Positions 53,451 to 62,490 of a stretch of 64,000 nucleotides of DNA are shown in pieces; the stretch's first letter is position 1, and every line of letters begins with the position of its first letter. A program made the position numbers and the translations under genes. Source of the stretch: Methylicorpusculum oleiharenae (GTDB taxonomy: Bacteria > Pseudomonadota > Gammaproteobacteria > Methylococcales > Methylomonadaceae); the NCBI RefSeq assembly GCF_009828925.2, contig NZ_WUTY02000001.1, forward strand, positions 2,076,492 through 2,140,491. The letters are read 5' to 3'. Under the pieces are notes generated by a model. The model was not told the DNA's origin. It did not search any database and saw only the letters and a program-made list of their open reading frames with translations.

Positions 53451-55693
53451 CAGTTAACCTGCTGCAAGGATTTTATAAAGGTTTCAGCATCCTGATAACC
53501 GATAATGCGACGATTGATTTTTTCTTGATGGCCGGGGCCAAAAAATAAAATAGCGGGCGGTCCGATAAGATTGAATTTCTTCAGTAAAGCTTGGTCCGCT
53601 TCGGAGTTTTGAGTCACATCTGCTTGTAAAAGTACGAATCGTGATAATTGCGCCCTGACTGCAGTATCGGTGAAGGTGTAGTTTTCCATCTCTTTACAGG
53701 AAATGCACCAGTCAGCATAAAAATCCAGCATAACCATTTGGTTGTTGGCGTTTGCCAGATCGATTTGGCGTTCTAATTCCTGAAGGGAGCCGATGCGTTG
53801 AAACAGGTTTTTTTGAGCCGCAGGAGTCGCCGCATTGGCTTGAGCGATGTTTAAGTTTTCCAGTGGCTTGAGCGGATTATGATTGCCTGCGCTTAAGCCA
53901 ATCAATAATAAAACCCCGTAAATGAGCATGACGACGCCGGTTCCTTTCCACAGTTTGTGCCAGCCGCCTGCATTTTCAGGCAAAGGATCAATGGCATTGA
54001 GGTAAATCGCAGGGATTATCAGCAGAATAGCCCAGAAAAACATCGCAACTGAAGGTGCGATGATCCGTTCAAGCATCCATAACGCCATAGCCAGCATGAT
54101 GACCCCGAACACCGCTTTCGTTGAATTAAGCCAGCGGCCCGCTTTGGGAAGCAGTTTTCCTGCCGAAGCACCGACCAGTAGCAAAGGGATGCCCATGCCG
54201 AAGCCCATTGCGAATAACGCCGATCCGCCCAGGACCGCATCGCCGGTCTGACCGATATAAATCAAAGCACCGGCCAGTGGAGCCGCAACGCACGGCCCAA
54301 CGATCAGCGATGATAGCGAACCCATGATGGCCGCACCCCAAAGTGAGCCATCGCGATGTTGATTGCTGGAGTCATGGATTTTGGCTTGCAGTGATTTGGG
54401 GAGTTCCAGCTGGTAAAAACCGAACATCGACAAGGCGAGCAAGATAAAGATGGCGCTGAATGTGCCGACGATCCAGGGTTGCTGAAACGTGGCTTGCAGA
54501 TTACTGCCGAATAAAGCCGCCAAAACGCCAAAGAGCGTATAAGTCGCTGCTGAAGCGACAACGTAGCTTAAAGAAAGCATGAAAGCTCTTCTCGTCGAAA
54601 GCGGATGGCCTTGGCCGACGATAATGCCGGAAAGAATAGGTATCATCGGAAAAATGCACGGTGTGAAAGCCAGCAGCAGTCCAAAACCCAAAAAACTCGC
54701 CAGGGTCAGCCAGAAACTGTCATGTTGCATGGATGACACAATACTGTCCTGTTCAGACAAGGTGGTATTGCCCGGTTTTGCCGCCTCTGCCGGAGCAGAT
54801 ATTACCGGCAGCACAGGCAAGTTCAGTTCAACGATTTTCTCCATGGGCGGGTAACAGACGCCCCGGTCGGCGCACCCCTGGAATTTAGCCTTTAATTTAA
54901 TAGCTTGAGCGGCGGCGGTCGTTCTGATGAGCGGAATACTGAGCTTCAATTCTCCGTATAGGGTTTCCACCTCGCCAAAAGCCTCGTCAAATTGCTGTTT
55001 GCCATGCGGTAACTCAAAAGCGCCCAGCTTTACATCCTCTGCACCTATGATTTCCAGCTGAAATTTTTCTCGGTACAAATAATAACCGTCAGCAATTTGC
55101 CAGGTCAGCTCCAGCCGGTCAGGGGCTGCAACTGTTGCGAAAAATGGAAATGCCTCATCCGGTGGCAGTAGTTCATCCTGGAAAAAGCGTTGCTTGATGG
55201 TCCCCAAGCTATTGATCAGGGCGTTTGCCGATGGCGGGATGCCGGTCGATTGCATGGCACCGGGAATGGCGATAGTCAGCGTTGTTTTTTGCGGAGGATA
55301 ACAGATCCCGGCATCCGCACACCCCTGATGTTGAACCAGAAGTTGTAAAGAGGTGGACGTTGTATCAATCTGACTGATAGGTACGGCGATATCAATGGCT
55401 TGCCGGTGCGTGATGACCTCGCCGAAAAATTCGTCGTTATAAGTGTGACCTTCAGGAAAAGCCGGTTCGCCCAGCTTGATTGAAGGCGTCAATGATTCCA
55501 TCCGGATTTTATTTTGATAAAGATAATAGCCTTCAGCAATTTCAAAACTGACAATCAGCTTATCCCGCGCAGCCGCCTTGACTGATAATTTGAATGCCTG
55601 TTCAACGGGCAAAAGATCACTTTCTGCCAAGGCTGATGCCTTAAAAGCAATCAAACATAAAAGCAAAAAAGAAATTATTCTGAAGTTAAACAT
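53450..55693 (-). CDS. dsbD: thiol:disulfide interchange protein DsbD with duplicated alpha domain
   Basis: A 747-residue inner-membrane electron carrier, much longer than E. coli DsbD (565). After the signal peptide there are two tandem DsbD-alpha domains: the first (about 25-145) ends with GCADAGICYPP, the second (about 175-295) with GCADRGVCYPP, each keeping its own cysteine pair. The membrane domain has ATPase-free helices with FTPCIFPMIPILSGI and GPCVAAPLAGALIY, and the C-terminal thioredoxin domain has ADWCISCKEME. The ATG at 55693 overlaps the cutA stop region by 19 bp; an ATG four codons earlier is possible. Confidence 0.93.
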   Translation of the reverse strand: MFNFRIISFLLLCLIAFKASALAESDLLPVEQAFKLSVKAAARDKLIVSFEIAEGYYLYQNKIRMESLTPSIKLGEPAFPEGHTYNDEFFGEVITHRQAIDIAVPISQIDTTSTSLQLLVQHQGCADAGICYPPQKTTLTIAIPGAMQSTGIPPSANALINSLGTIKQRFFQDELLPPDEAFPFFATVAAPDRLELTWQIADGYYLYREKFQLEIIGAEDVKLGAFELPHGKQQFDEAFGEVETLYGELKLSIPLIRTTAAAQAIKLKAKFQGCADRGVCYPPMEKIVELNLPVLPVISAPAEAAKPGNTTLSEQDSIVSSMQHDSFWLTLASFLGFGLLLAFTPCIFPMIPILSGIIVGQGHPLSTRRAFMLSLSYVVASAATYTLFGVLAALFGSNLQATFQQPWIVGTFSAIFILLALSMFGFYQLELPKSLQAKIHDSSNQHRDGSLWGAAIMGSLSSLIVGPCVAAPLAGALIYIGQTGDAVLGGSALFAMGFGMGIPLLLVGASAGKLLPKAGRWLNSTKAVFGVIMLAMALWMLERIIAPSVAMFFWAILLIIPAIYLNAIDPLPENAGGWHKLWKGTGVVMLIYGVLLLIGLSAGNHNPLKPLENLNIAQANAATPAAQKNLFQRIGSLQELERQIDLANANNQMVMLDFYADWCISCKEMENYTFTDTAVRAQLSRFVLLQADVTQNSEADQALLKKFNLIGPPAILFFGPGHQEKINRRIIGYQDAETFIKSLQQVN

Positions 55694-56001
55694 TGATCGA
55701 TCCATTGCAGGTAGTCAGGTGCACCATTGTCGACAGTGACCGCGATGATTTCGGGAAGTTCATAGGGGTGATGGCACTTTATCAGCTTAGCGATGCGGGA
55801 GTAAAAGTCAGCGCGCGTTTTGATCAGTAATAAATGTTCATTGGCTGTTTCTATTTTATCTTGCCACCGGTACACCGAAGTCAGGCCGGGTAATAGGTTG
55901 ACGCAGGCGGCCAGGTTTTGATTTATCAACAGATGGGCCAGTTTTGTTGCGGTTTGTTGATCAGGACAGGTACAAAAAATAATCTGGTAATTTTGGGACA
56001 T
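55675..56001 (-). CDS. cutA: CutA1-like divalent-cation tolerance protein
   Basis: A 108-residue small trimeric protein of the CutA1 family. Motifs: LAACVNLLPGLTSVYRWQDK and HLLLIKTRADFYSRI, then the YELPEIIAVTV and YLQWIDQC C-terminus. Overlaps dsbD, the same gene neighbourhood as the E. coli cutA-dsbD locus, where copper tolerance phenotypes were linked to the locus. Confidence 0.94.
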   Translation of the reverse strand: MSQNYQIIFCTCPDQQTATKLAHLLINQNLAACVNLLPGLTSVYRWQDKIETANEHLLLIKTRADFYSRIAKLIKCHHPYELPEIIAVTVDNGAPDYLQWIDQCLTSE

Positions 56002-56099
56002 GGCAAACCCTGAAGAGGGGGTTGGTAGAATATTGTTCTGGAAATTAAATCGGGTTCTCCTTATATTGTACCCCGTGACTTTATCAAAAGGTGTTTTTA

Positions 56100-56540
56100 A
56101 TGAGAGCTTTCCAAGGCGTTTTTTTGCTGATTCTGCTCATTCCGATTATTGAAATTTATCTGTTAATTTCCGTAGGCGGCCTGTTGGGTGTTTTTCCTAC
56201 TGTACTTCTGGTGGTATTGACGGCCGTGTTGGGTGCGGTCTTATTAAGACGGCAAGGTTTTGAGACCTGGCAGCGCTTTCAGGCATCTATGGCGCAAGGC
56301 ATTGTTCCCGCTTATGAGCTGGTCGAAGGGCCTTTACTGCTGATTGCCGGAGCATTGCTGTTAACCCCCGGATTTTTTACCGATGCAGTGGGATTTATTT
56401 GTTTGGTGCCACAACTGCGCAGAAAAATCGCCCGTTACATCATTGAAAATCACTTGATTGACGGCAGCGTTTTCTCAGGGACGGCGGGTTCAAAAAAGGA
56501 TACCCAGGTGCTGGAAGGTGAATACAACAAGGAAGAATGA
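56100..56540 (+). CDS. fxsA: FxsA-like membrane protein
   Basis: A 146-residue membrane protein of the FxsA family with three or four helices (for example LLILLIPIIEIYLLISVGGL and LVVLTAVLGAVLLRRQG) and GPLLLIAGALLLTPGFFTDAVG. In E. coli overproduction affects exclusion of phage T7 by F plasmids; its normal role is unknown. The ATG at 56100 has AGGTG six bases upstream, better than a GTG three codons earlier. Confidence 0.9.
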   Translation: MRAFQGVFLLILLIPIIEIYLLISVGGLLGVFPTVLLVVLTAVLGAVLLRRQGFETWQRFQASMAQGIVPAYELVEGPLLLIAGALLLTPGFFTDAVGFICLVPQLRRKIARYIIENHLIDGSVFSGTAGSKKDTQVLEGEYNKEE

Positions 56541-56589
56541 TTGGATTTAAGGCGAGGAAGGAACTACATCCCTGTAGTGTGAAGGCTGA

Positions 56590-56859
56590 TCAGTCTTTAT
56601 GACTTTCTGATTCTTCAATTGAGCTTTCAGGTGCCGCTGGGGAATCCGGAGTCAGAGTGCTTTTGTTAAGCCCTGAATAAACGGGACACCATCCTGAATA
56701 AGCTGTGGCTATCAATATCATGCCCACTATTATTAACAGTATCTTCGCGGTAAAGAGTGAGGCTAAAACCAGAGCCGCGCCGCCAAACATGCGATATTTC
56801 TTTTCCGGAACGCCGATGTTGTGTTCAAATTTAACCATTCGCTTGACATCAAAATTCAT
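56590..56859 (-). CDS. DUF2892 (YgaP-type) membrane protein
   Basis: An 89-residue membrane protein: HNIGVPEKKYRMFGGAALVL then a second helix and TAYSGWCPVYSGLN, the DUF2892 pattern with two helices and a Cys-Pro. The C-terminal Ser/Glu/Pro-rich tail is unusual. The ATG at 56859 has a GAGGGG about eight bases upstream. In YgaP the same fold is fused to a rhodanese domain, absent here. Confidence 0.8.
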   Translation of the reverse strand: MNFDVKRMVKFEHNIGVPEKKYRMFGGAALVLASLFTAKILLIIVGMILIATAYSGWCPVYSGLNKSTLTPDSPAAPESSIEESESHKD

Positions 56860-57201
56860 TATGATCACCCCTCATTAGTTTTTTTATTAAAATTATTGGC
56901 AACTGTTATTCCTGAAAGACCATTGCTTCTCCGACGCAGAAGACGGTTAGCGCCTATCATGAACAGTTACAGTTTTGAGCCTTTTACAAACATCATTAAC
57001 AATGGTTAATAGGTTCAATAGTGCCCGAATCAAACCAGGCACACCCAATATTGATGACTATAAATCATCGATCTGATTTCCAACAACAAACCATTAATGC
57101 CGTTGGTAACCGAGTGTAATTTCACGCGAAAAATTTACCCGGCATTTCTTCAATTGGCCCTCAAATATACACAGCTAAAAAAAATGTGCAAGCGATAACA
57201 G
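56860..57201. other. 342-bp region upstream of uvrD
   Basis: Divergent promoter region of the DUF2892 gene and uvrD. It contains the 16-mer ATAGTGCCCGAATCAA (57018-57033) that recurs at 60106-60121 upstream of the polysaccharide locus. No gene recognised. Confidence 0.4.
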
Positions 57202-59370
57202 ATGGACATTACAAATATCATTGATCCTTTAAACGATGCCCAGAGACAAGCTGTTTCTGCCCCCCTTAAGCCTATTTTGGTGCTCGCAGGAGCGGGCAGC
57301 GGCAAGACCCGGGTTTTAGTGCATCGCATTGCCTGGCTGATTCAGGTGGAAGGTGTGTCGCCGCACAGCATTTTGGCGGTCACATTTACAAACAAGGCGG
57401 CAGCGGAAATGCGCACGCGTGTTGAGAGCCTGCTAGGTATTTCGGCGCGCGCCATGTGGATTGGTACTTTTCACGGCTTGGCGCACCGGCTATTGAGACG
57501 CCATGCGCAACAGGCCGGATTGCCGGAATCATTTCAGGTCATGGATTCGGATGATCAGCTCAGAGTCATTAAACGGATTTTAAAGAGCTTGAATCTGGAT
57601 GATGCGCGCTGGCCGCCCAAACAAGCCCAATGGTATATCAATGCTCAAAAGGACGAGGGTGTTCGTGCCCGGCATATGGCCGATACCGGCGATTTTTATC
57701 TTCGCCAAATGTTGGCGGTTTACCGGATGTATGAAGAAATTTGTCAACAATCGGGATTGGTAGACTTTGCCGAGTTATTGCTGCGAGCTCATGAGTTGCT
57801 GAGGGATGTTCCTGATGTCTTGGCGTTTTATCAATCACGGTTTTTACAGGTGCTGGTCGACGAGTTTCAGGATACCAACACCATTCAATACGCTTGGTTG
57901 CGACTTTTAACCGGGGGTAAGGATAATCTGTTTGTTGTAGGCGATGATGATCAGTCCATCTATGGCTGGCGCGGTGCCAAGATAGAGAATATCTATCAAT
58001 TTCAACAGCACTATCCGGGGCATAAGGTCATTAAACTGGAGCAGAATTACCGCTCCACCGGACACATATTAAAAGCCGCTAACCATGTGATTGCCCGCAA
58101 CGAAGGACGGATGGGGAAAGAATTGTGGACCGACTCCGGTCTGGGCGATCTGATTTCACTGTATTCGGCATTCAACGAACAGGACGAAGCCTATTTTGTC
58201 GTGGAAAGGATCCGAAAATGGGTGAGCGAAGGCGGAGCGCGCAGTGATATCGCGATTTTATATCGCTCCAATGCGCAATCCCGTCAGTTCGAAGAACGGT
58301 TGATGAACACCGGGACGCCTTACCGCGTTTATGGGGGCTTACGCTTTTTCGAACGAGCCGAGGTTAAAAATGCGTTGGCTTATTTGCGGCTGATTGCCAA
58401 TGCTGAAGATGATGCTTCATTTGAGCGTGTAGTCAATACACCGACGCGGGGCATAGGCGCAAAATCGCTGGATGATTTGCGTCTGTTTGCCCGAGATCAA
58501 CCCTTGTCGTTATGGCAGGCAACCGAAGCATTAATTGCTCAGCAACGGTTGACACCCAGGGCGTCCGGGGCTTTGGCGGGCTTTCTGAAGCTGATCGGCA
58601 AAATGGCGGCAGAGACCGCATCCTTACCGCTTTTTGAAAAAGTCAAATGGGTTGTCGAGCATTCCGGTTTGCTTGAATTCTATCAAAAAGAAAAAGGTGA
58701 TAAGGGTGAGGCTCGCGTAGAAAATCTGGAAGAGCTGGTCAATGCGGCGAAAGCCTATGTTTTTGATCAGGATAACGAAGAACAAATGGGCGAGCTCGAT
58801 TTATTTTTGGCTCATGCTGCCTTGGAATCCGGTGATATGCAGAGCGGCGATTTCGAAGACTGTGTTCAGCTGATGACGCTTCACTCTGCCAAAGGACTGG
58901 AATTCAATTTGGTTTTTGTCGTGGGGATGGAAGAGGGTTTGTTTCCGTCTCAGCAATCAGTCGAAGATGCCGGACGTTTGGAAGAAGAAAGACGCTTATG
59001 CTATGTAGGCATGACCCGGGCCAAGAAACAATTGATTTTGACTTATGCGGAATCACGGCGTATCTACGGACGTGAAACCAATCCCAGGCCGTCGCGGTTT
59101 TTAAAAGAGATTCCTGCCGATACACTGCAGGAAGTGAGGCTAAGAGCTCAGATAAGCCGTCCGGTTACAGCCGTTTCGACCCTGTCTGATGCGAATAAAG
59201 CGTCCGCTTCATTTAGGTTGGGCCAGCGGGTTAGTCATGAAAAATTTGGGGAAGGTGTGGTGTTGCAAATTGATGGCAGTGGCGATCAGGAACGGGCGCA
59301 GATCAATTTCAGCGATGCCGGAATGAAATGGCTGATGCTGGCTTACGCCAATCTTCAGCGGTTGCATTAA
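57202..59370 (+). CDS. uvrD: DNA helicase II (UvrD)
   Basis: A 722-residue superfamily-1 3'-5' helicase for mismatch and nucleotide-excision repair. Walker A GAGSGKTRVL is near residue 32, motif Ia FTNKAAAEM, motif II VDEFQDTN near 218, motif III GDDDQSIYGWRGA, motif IV LEQNYRSTGHIL, V TLHSAKGLEFNLVFV and VI RRLCYVGMTRAKKQL near 600. Length equals E. coli UvrD (720). Stands alone. Confidence 0.96.
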   Translation: MDITNIIDPLNDAQRQAVSAPLKPILVLAGAGSGKTRVLVHRIAWLIQVEGVSPHSILAVTFTNKAAAEMRTRVESLLGISARAMWIGTFHGLAHRLLRRHAQQAGLPESFQVMDSDDQLRVIKRILKSLNLDDARWPPKQAQWYINAQKDEGVRARHMADTGDFYLRQMLAVYRMYEEICQQSGLVDFAELLLRAHELLRDVPDVLAFYQSRFLQVLVDEFQDTNTIQYAWLRLLTGGKDNLFVVGDDDQSIYGWRGAKIENIYQFQQHYPGHKVIKLEQNYRSTGHILKAANHVIARNEGRMGKELWTDSGLGDLISLYSAFNEQDEAYFVVERIRKWVSEGGARSDIAILYRSNAQSRQFEERLMNTGTPYRVYGGLRFFERAEVKNALAYLRLIANAEDDASFERVVNTPTRGIGAKSLDDLRLFARDQPLSLWQATEALIAQQRLTPRASGALAGFLKLIGKMAAETASLPLFEKVKWVVEHSGLLEFYQKEKGDKGEARVENLEELVNAAKAYVFDQDNEEQMGELDLFLAHAALESGDMQSGDFEDCVQLMTLHSAKGLEFNLVFVVGMEEGLFPSQQSVEDAGRLEEERRLCYVGMTRAKKQLILTYAESRRIYGRETNPRPSRFLKEIPADTLQEVRLRAQISRPVTAVSTLSDANKASASFRLGQRVSHEKFGEGVVLQIDGSGDQERAQINFSDAGMKWLMLAYANLQRLH

Positions 59371-59479
59371 TTAGGGTCTTACAATAAGGGCAAACGCATT
59401 AAAGCACTGTAGAAAATCAGATAGTTAAAATATCCCTTTTTCCGGATCAACTATAAGATTTGGTTTATTTGAAACTTAA

Positions 59480-59830
59480 AAAAGGCTTCGTGTCGCTATC
59501 GCGACGCTTAAGTGGAGTCGGTTCGCGGACCGACAACCGCGATACTGCTACGAAACCCATCCTTGGGTTTCGCCCTTCGGGCAAGCTAAAGCTGTTCAAA
59601 ATCGATCCCGCCGATTTTGTCTTTGCTTGTCCAAAGAAAAGTATCCAAAAGAAAAGACACCCGGAGGCCGCTGCATCCTGCGCGCTGACGATTTTACCGA
59701 GGGTTTTCGGATGGGCTATCCCTAGCCCTCCGAAAACGAGCGGCAGCCCTGCCGCTCCCCTAGCGGGCTATTCTCGGCAAAATCGCCAGTGCTCGGCGCG
59801 GCCTAACGGGACCCAGGGAAGATCACCATA
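59480..59830. repeat. dispersed-repeat-like GC-rich block
   Basis: Contains several short hairpins (GTCGC-TATC-GCGAC; AAACCCA-TCC-TTGGGTTT; CCCTTC-GGG) and the string CTTTGCTTGTCCAAAGAAAA with AAAGAAAAGACACCC, a phrase typical of intergenic repeats in many gammaproteobacteria. Composition differs sharply from the AT-rich flanks. Confidence 0.5.
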
Positions 59831-60408
59831 AGTTAAACCAAATTGACTATGCGTTTTAAGCAACCGAATAACATATTGATATATTAATTACTTTAATGCG
59901 TTTACCCTGGTCTTACAGTAGCCTGGCCGATGGAGAAAGCGTAATTCTGATATTATTTACCCTGCTATTGTAATGAAACATTAAGATTTCTATGTTTTAA
60001 TCACTGCAAAAGGTAGGGAAAATCAAATAATATCGCATTAATAGAAGCTTTTTTAGTACTGAACAAAAAAGTTTCCGGATTATAAAGGGACGGCGTAATC
60101 ATCGGATAGTGCCCGAATCAATCATATCCCCTAAAGATATTCTGTTCTGAAAACATTCATTTTTATGGCCGGTTAGCAATTCTGCGATTTAATAAAGAAA
60201 AAATTGCTATAGTGTTTGTACTATTCATTTGTCAATGCGCACAACACACTCCCGGCCAACGCGCTCTAAATGTTCACTATTTTAGTCATTTGGAAATAAA
60301 TGAGTGTTAAGCGTCAGAAATTTGCTGTTTAACCGGAAAAATCAACGATAAAGGGTTAGCTCTTTTCAACAGATTATCATCTGTCTTAGAAAAGACTTTA
60401 TCATTAGC

Positions 60409-60414
60409 TATAAT
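60409..60414 (+). promoter_or_regulatory. -10 element upstream of the polysaccharide export gene
   Basis: A perfect TATAAT 33 bp before the start codon; a poor TTAGAA occupies the -35 position 17 bp upstream. A small hairpin GTCTT-AGAA-AAGAC overlaps the spacer. Confidence 0.4.
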
Positions 60415-60446
60415 AAATTTTTAAGCCTGATCTTATGGAGCGTTCA

Positions 60447-61025
60447 ATGCAGTTTAAGCCGTGGTTTTTTGGGTTGGTTTTTTCGTTGTTGCTGGTTGGC
60501 ACAACTCAAGCAACAGCAGAGGAAGCGGGGTATGAGCCTGGGACATACAAAGTCGAGCCGGGTGATGTGTTAACTGTTTCCGTTTGGAAAGAAGAGGGTT
60601 TGCTGCAAGAAGTTCTCGTCAGGCCGGATGGCGGTATTTCGTTTCCTTTAGCGGGAAACATCCAGGCTCAAGGCAAAACGTTGGAGCAGATCGAATCTAT
60701 CATCAGTCAGCGGCTGGCTGATTATATTGCCGATCCGGTTGTGACGGTTTCAGCCAAGCAATTGTTTGGTAATAAGGTGTATGTCATTGGTAAAGTCAAT
60801 AAACCCGGCGAATATCCTATCAACAGACCGACGGATGTGATGCAGGGGTTAGCTATGGCTGCTGGAATGACGCCTTTTTCGGCGGTTAACGACATTGTTA
60901 TCCTAAGACGCCACGCCGATGGACAACAAGAAGCCATTCCATTCCGTTACGGTGACGTCGAAGATGGAGATGATCTTCATCAAAATATAGTATTGCAACC
61001 TGGCGATGTGATTGTCGTACCTTAA
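60447..61025 (+). CDS. exosortase-type polysaccharide export protein (Wza-like)
   Basis: A 192-residue periplasmic or outer-membrane exporter of the polysaccharide export (PES) family, the short form found in exosortase-associated loci. Signal peptide MQFKPWFFGLVFSLLLVGTT; PES domain from about 28 (YKVEPGDVLTVSVWKEEGL) with VRPDGGISFPLAGNI; SLBB-like part about 105-150 (VYVIGKVNKPGEYPI). No lipobox cysteine, so it lacks the acylation of Wza. The ATG at 60447 is favoured by a GGAG seven bases upstream; an ATG four codons earlier is weaker. First gene of the locus. Confidence 0.9.
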   Translation: MQFKPWFFGLVFSLLLVGTTQATAEEAGYEPGTYKVEPGDVLTVSVWKEEGLLQEVLVRPDGGISFPLAGNIQAQGKTLEQIESIISQRLADYIADPVVTVSAKQLFGNKVYVIGKVNKPGEYPINRPTDVMQGLAMAAGMTPFSAVNDIVILRRHADGQQEAIPFRYGDVEDGDDLHQNIVLQPGDVIVVP

Positions 61026-61072
61026 TTTTACAATTATTCAATGACGGTAATGGTTGCCCGAGGGATAGTTTT

Positions 61073-62413
61073 TTGAATATGACGTCTCACCTTCTAAGAA
61101 CTCCGATAGGAACGGTTCTGCTCGTTCTGGCTTTGCTGCCTTTTCCGGGGCATGCAAGAGAATGGTATGCGCAGCCGTCTTCCAGTTTGCGCACTTTTTA
61201 TGATGACAACTTATTGCTTAGGCAGAGCGATGATAAATTTGAGGCATTCGGTGCGACGTTATCGGCCAAGTCAAAATTCGGGGTGCGCTCCGAAATTTAC
61301 GATATTGCTGGCGACGCCAGGGTCGACATCAATCGTTACGAAGCGAGAGACAACATCGACAGTGAGAATTTCTTTTTTAATGGCTTTAGCACTTACAACT
61401 TGACCGACAGGAACCAGTTCGGGCTGAAAGGCAATTACACGATGGATAACAGTATCATCAGCGAATTTGATGCTTCCGGTTTAGTTCAAGCGCTAGTTGA
61501 TAGAACATCTTGGTCAATTGACCCCAGTTGGACTTATAGGCTGACTGAGCGAGCAAGCCTGACCGGCAGTTACAACCATACGGACGTGTCGTTTGCAGAA
61601 AATACCTCAAATAATTTTTTGACCAGCTATGCTACTGATTCTGCTACCTTAAATTACTCCTTGCAGTGGACTGAAAGGCTATTGTGGTACAGCGCGGTGA
61701 GTGCCTTAAGGTTTGATGTGCCCGAGACTACAACAAGTGTAACTGGTACGGTCCAGCTGCCAATTAGCGGCGGTTCCATAATTGTTCCTGGTATATCTGA
61801 TACTACCAGCGGATCGGTCAGTGATATGTATACGTTCCAAACAGGCGTTCGGTTTAATATTACCGAGACCTGGGACAGTGAATTGATGGCCGGTGGGCGG
61901 TGGACAGAAGTCGAGAGTACGCAATTTCAAGTGTTCAGACCCTCCCCTGGAATTCCTATACAGCCGATAACCTTTGGTAGCACATCCCCTGAATCATCCA
62001 GCGGCCTGGGCTACCTTTTAACAGCCAGCACCACCAAGCGCTTTGAAAAAAGCTCGATTGGCGCCCGGTTCTACCAGGATGTCAGACCCACGGCTAATGG
62101 TGTGCTCCAGGAATATATGGGTTTGACGCTGGACGGTGAACACCGTCTCAATGAACACTTGAGACTCAATCTGACGGCTTCAGCCACGCAACAGACGTCC
62201 GCCGCTAATGAAGACCAGCCCAGTCGCTTTGACCGCGATGCTTATATGGTGGAGCCCAAACTCAGCTGGTTAATCGATAGACATATGACCTTAACTGGCG
62301 GCTACCGTTATCGTTCACAGGAATTTACTGCTAATAACTCAGGTATGCAAGAATCGAACAGTGTTTATTTTCTGTTCAATTATCAATGGGATAAATTTGC
62401 TATTTCCCGTTGA
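61073..62413 (+). CDS. outer-membrane beta-barrel protein of an EPS locus
   Basis: A 446-residue barrel protein of a family found in exosortase/PEP-CTERM polysaccharide loci. Signal peptide (about 1-28, ending PFPGHA), then repeated amphipathic strands (for example SLRTFYDDNLLLRQSD and NQFGLKGNYTMDNS) and a last aromatic strand SVYFLFNYQWDKFAISR. Role in secretion is inferred from position. TTG at 61073 is used: GAGGGA lies seven bases upstream, whereas the ATG two codons later would be 13 bases away. Confidence 0.85.
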   Translation: MNMTSHLLRTPIGTVLLVLALLPFPGHAREWYAQPSSSLRTFYDDNLLLRQSDDKFEAFGATLSAKSKFGVRSEIYDIAGDARVDINRYEARDNIDSENFFFNGFSTYNLTDRNQFGLKGNYTMDNSIISEFDASGLVQALVDRTSWSIDPSWTYRLTERASLTGSYNHTDVSFAENTSNNFLTSYATDSATLNYSLQWTERLLWYSAVSALRFDVPETTTSVTGTVQLPISGGSIIVPGISDTTSGSVSDMYTFQTGVRFNITETWDSELMAGGRWTEVESTQFQVFRPSPGIPIQPITFGSTSPESSSGLGYLLTASTTKRFEKSSIGARFYQDVRPTANGVLQEYMGLTLDGEHRLNEHLRLNLTASATQQTSAANEDQPSRFDRDAYMVEPKLSWLIDRHMTLTGGYRYRSQEFTANNSGMQESNSVYFLFNYQWDKFAISR

Positions 62414-62490
62414 TGCAGCTCCGGTATTGGCGTAACGCTTAAACACGATTTTTTCATTTATCATCCAACACAGACCAAAGAAGACAGCGT

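Larger units (their letters stand above)
59371..60446. other. 1.08-kb intergenic region with a repeat block
   Basis: A structured, GC-richer block (59480-59830) resembling a dispersed repeat is followed by an AT-rich promoter region for the polysaccharide locus, including the 16-mer at 60106-60121 and a TATAAT at 60409-60414. A 123-codon frame in the block has no protein-like features and is not called. Confidence 0.5.

Noticed and set aside
59460-59831. 123-codon plus-strand frame
   Set aside because: It lies in the GC-rich hairpin block that looks like a dispersed repeat; translation is low in protein-like features.
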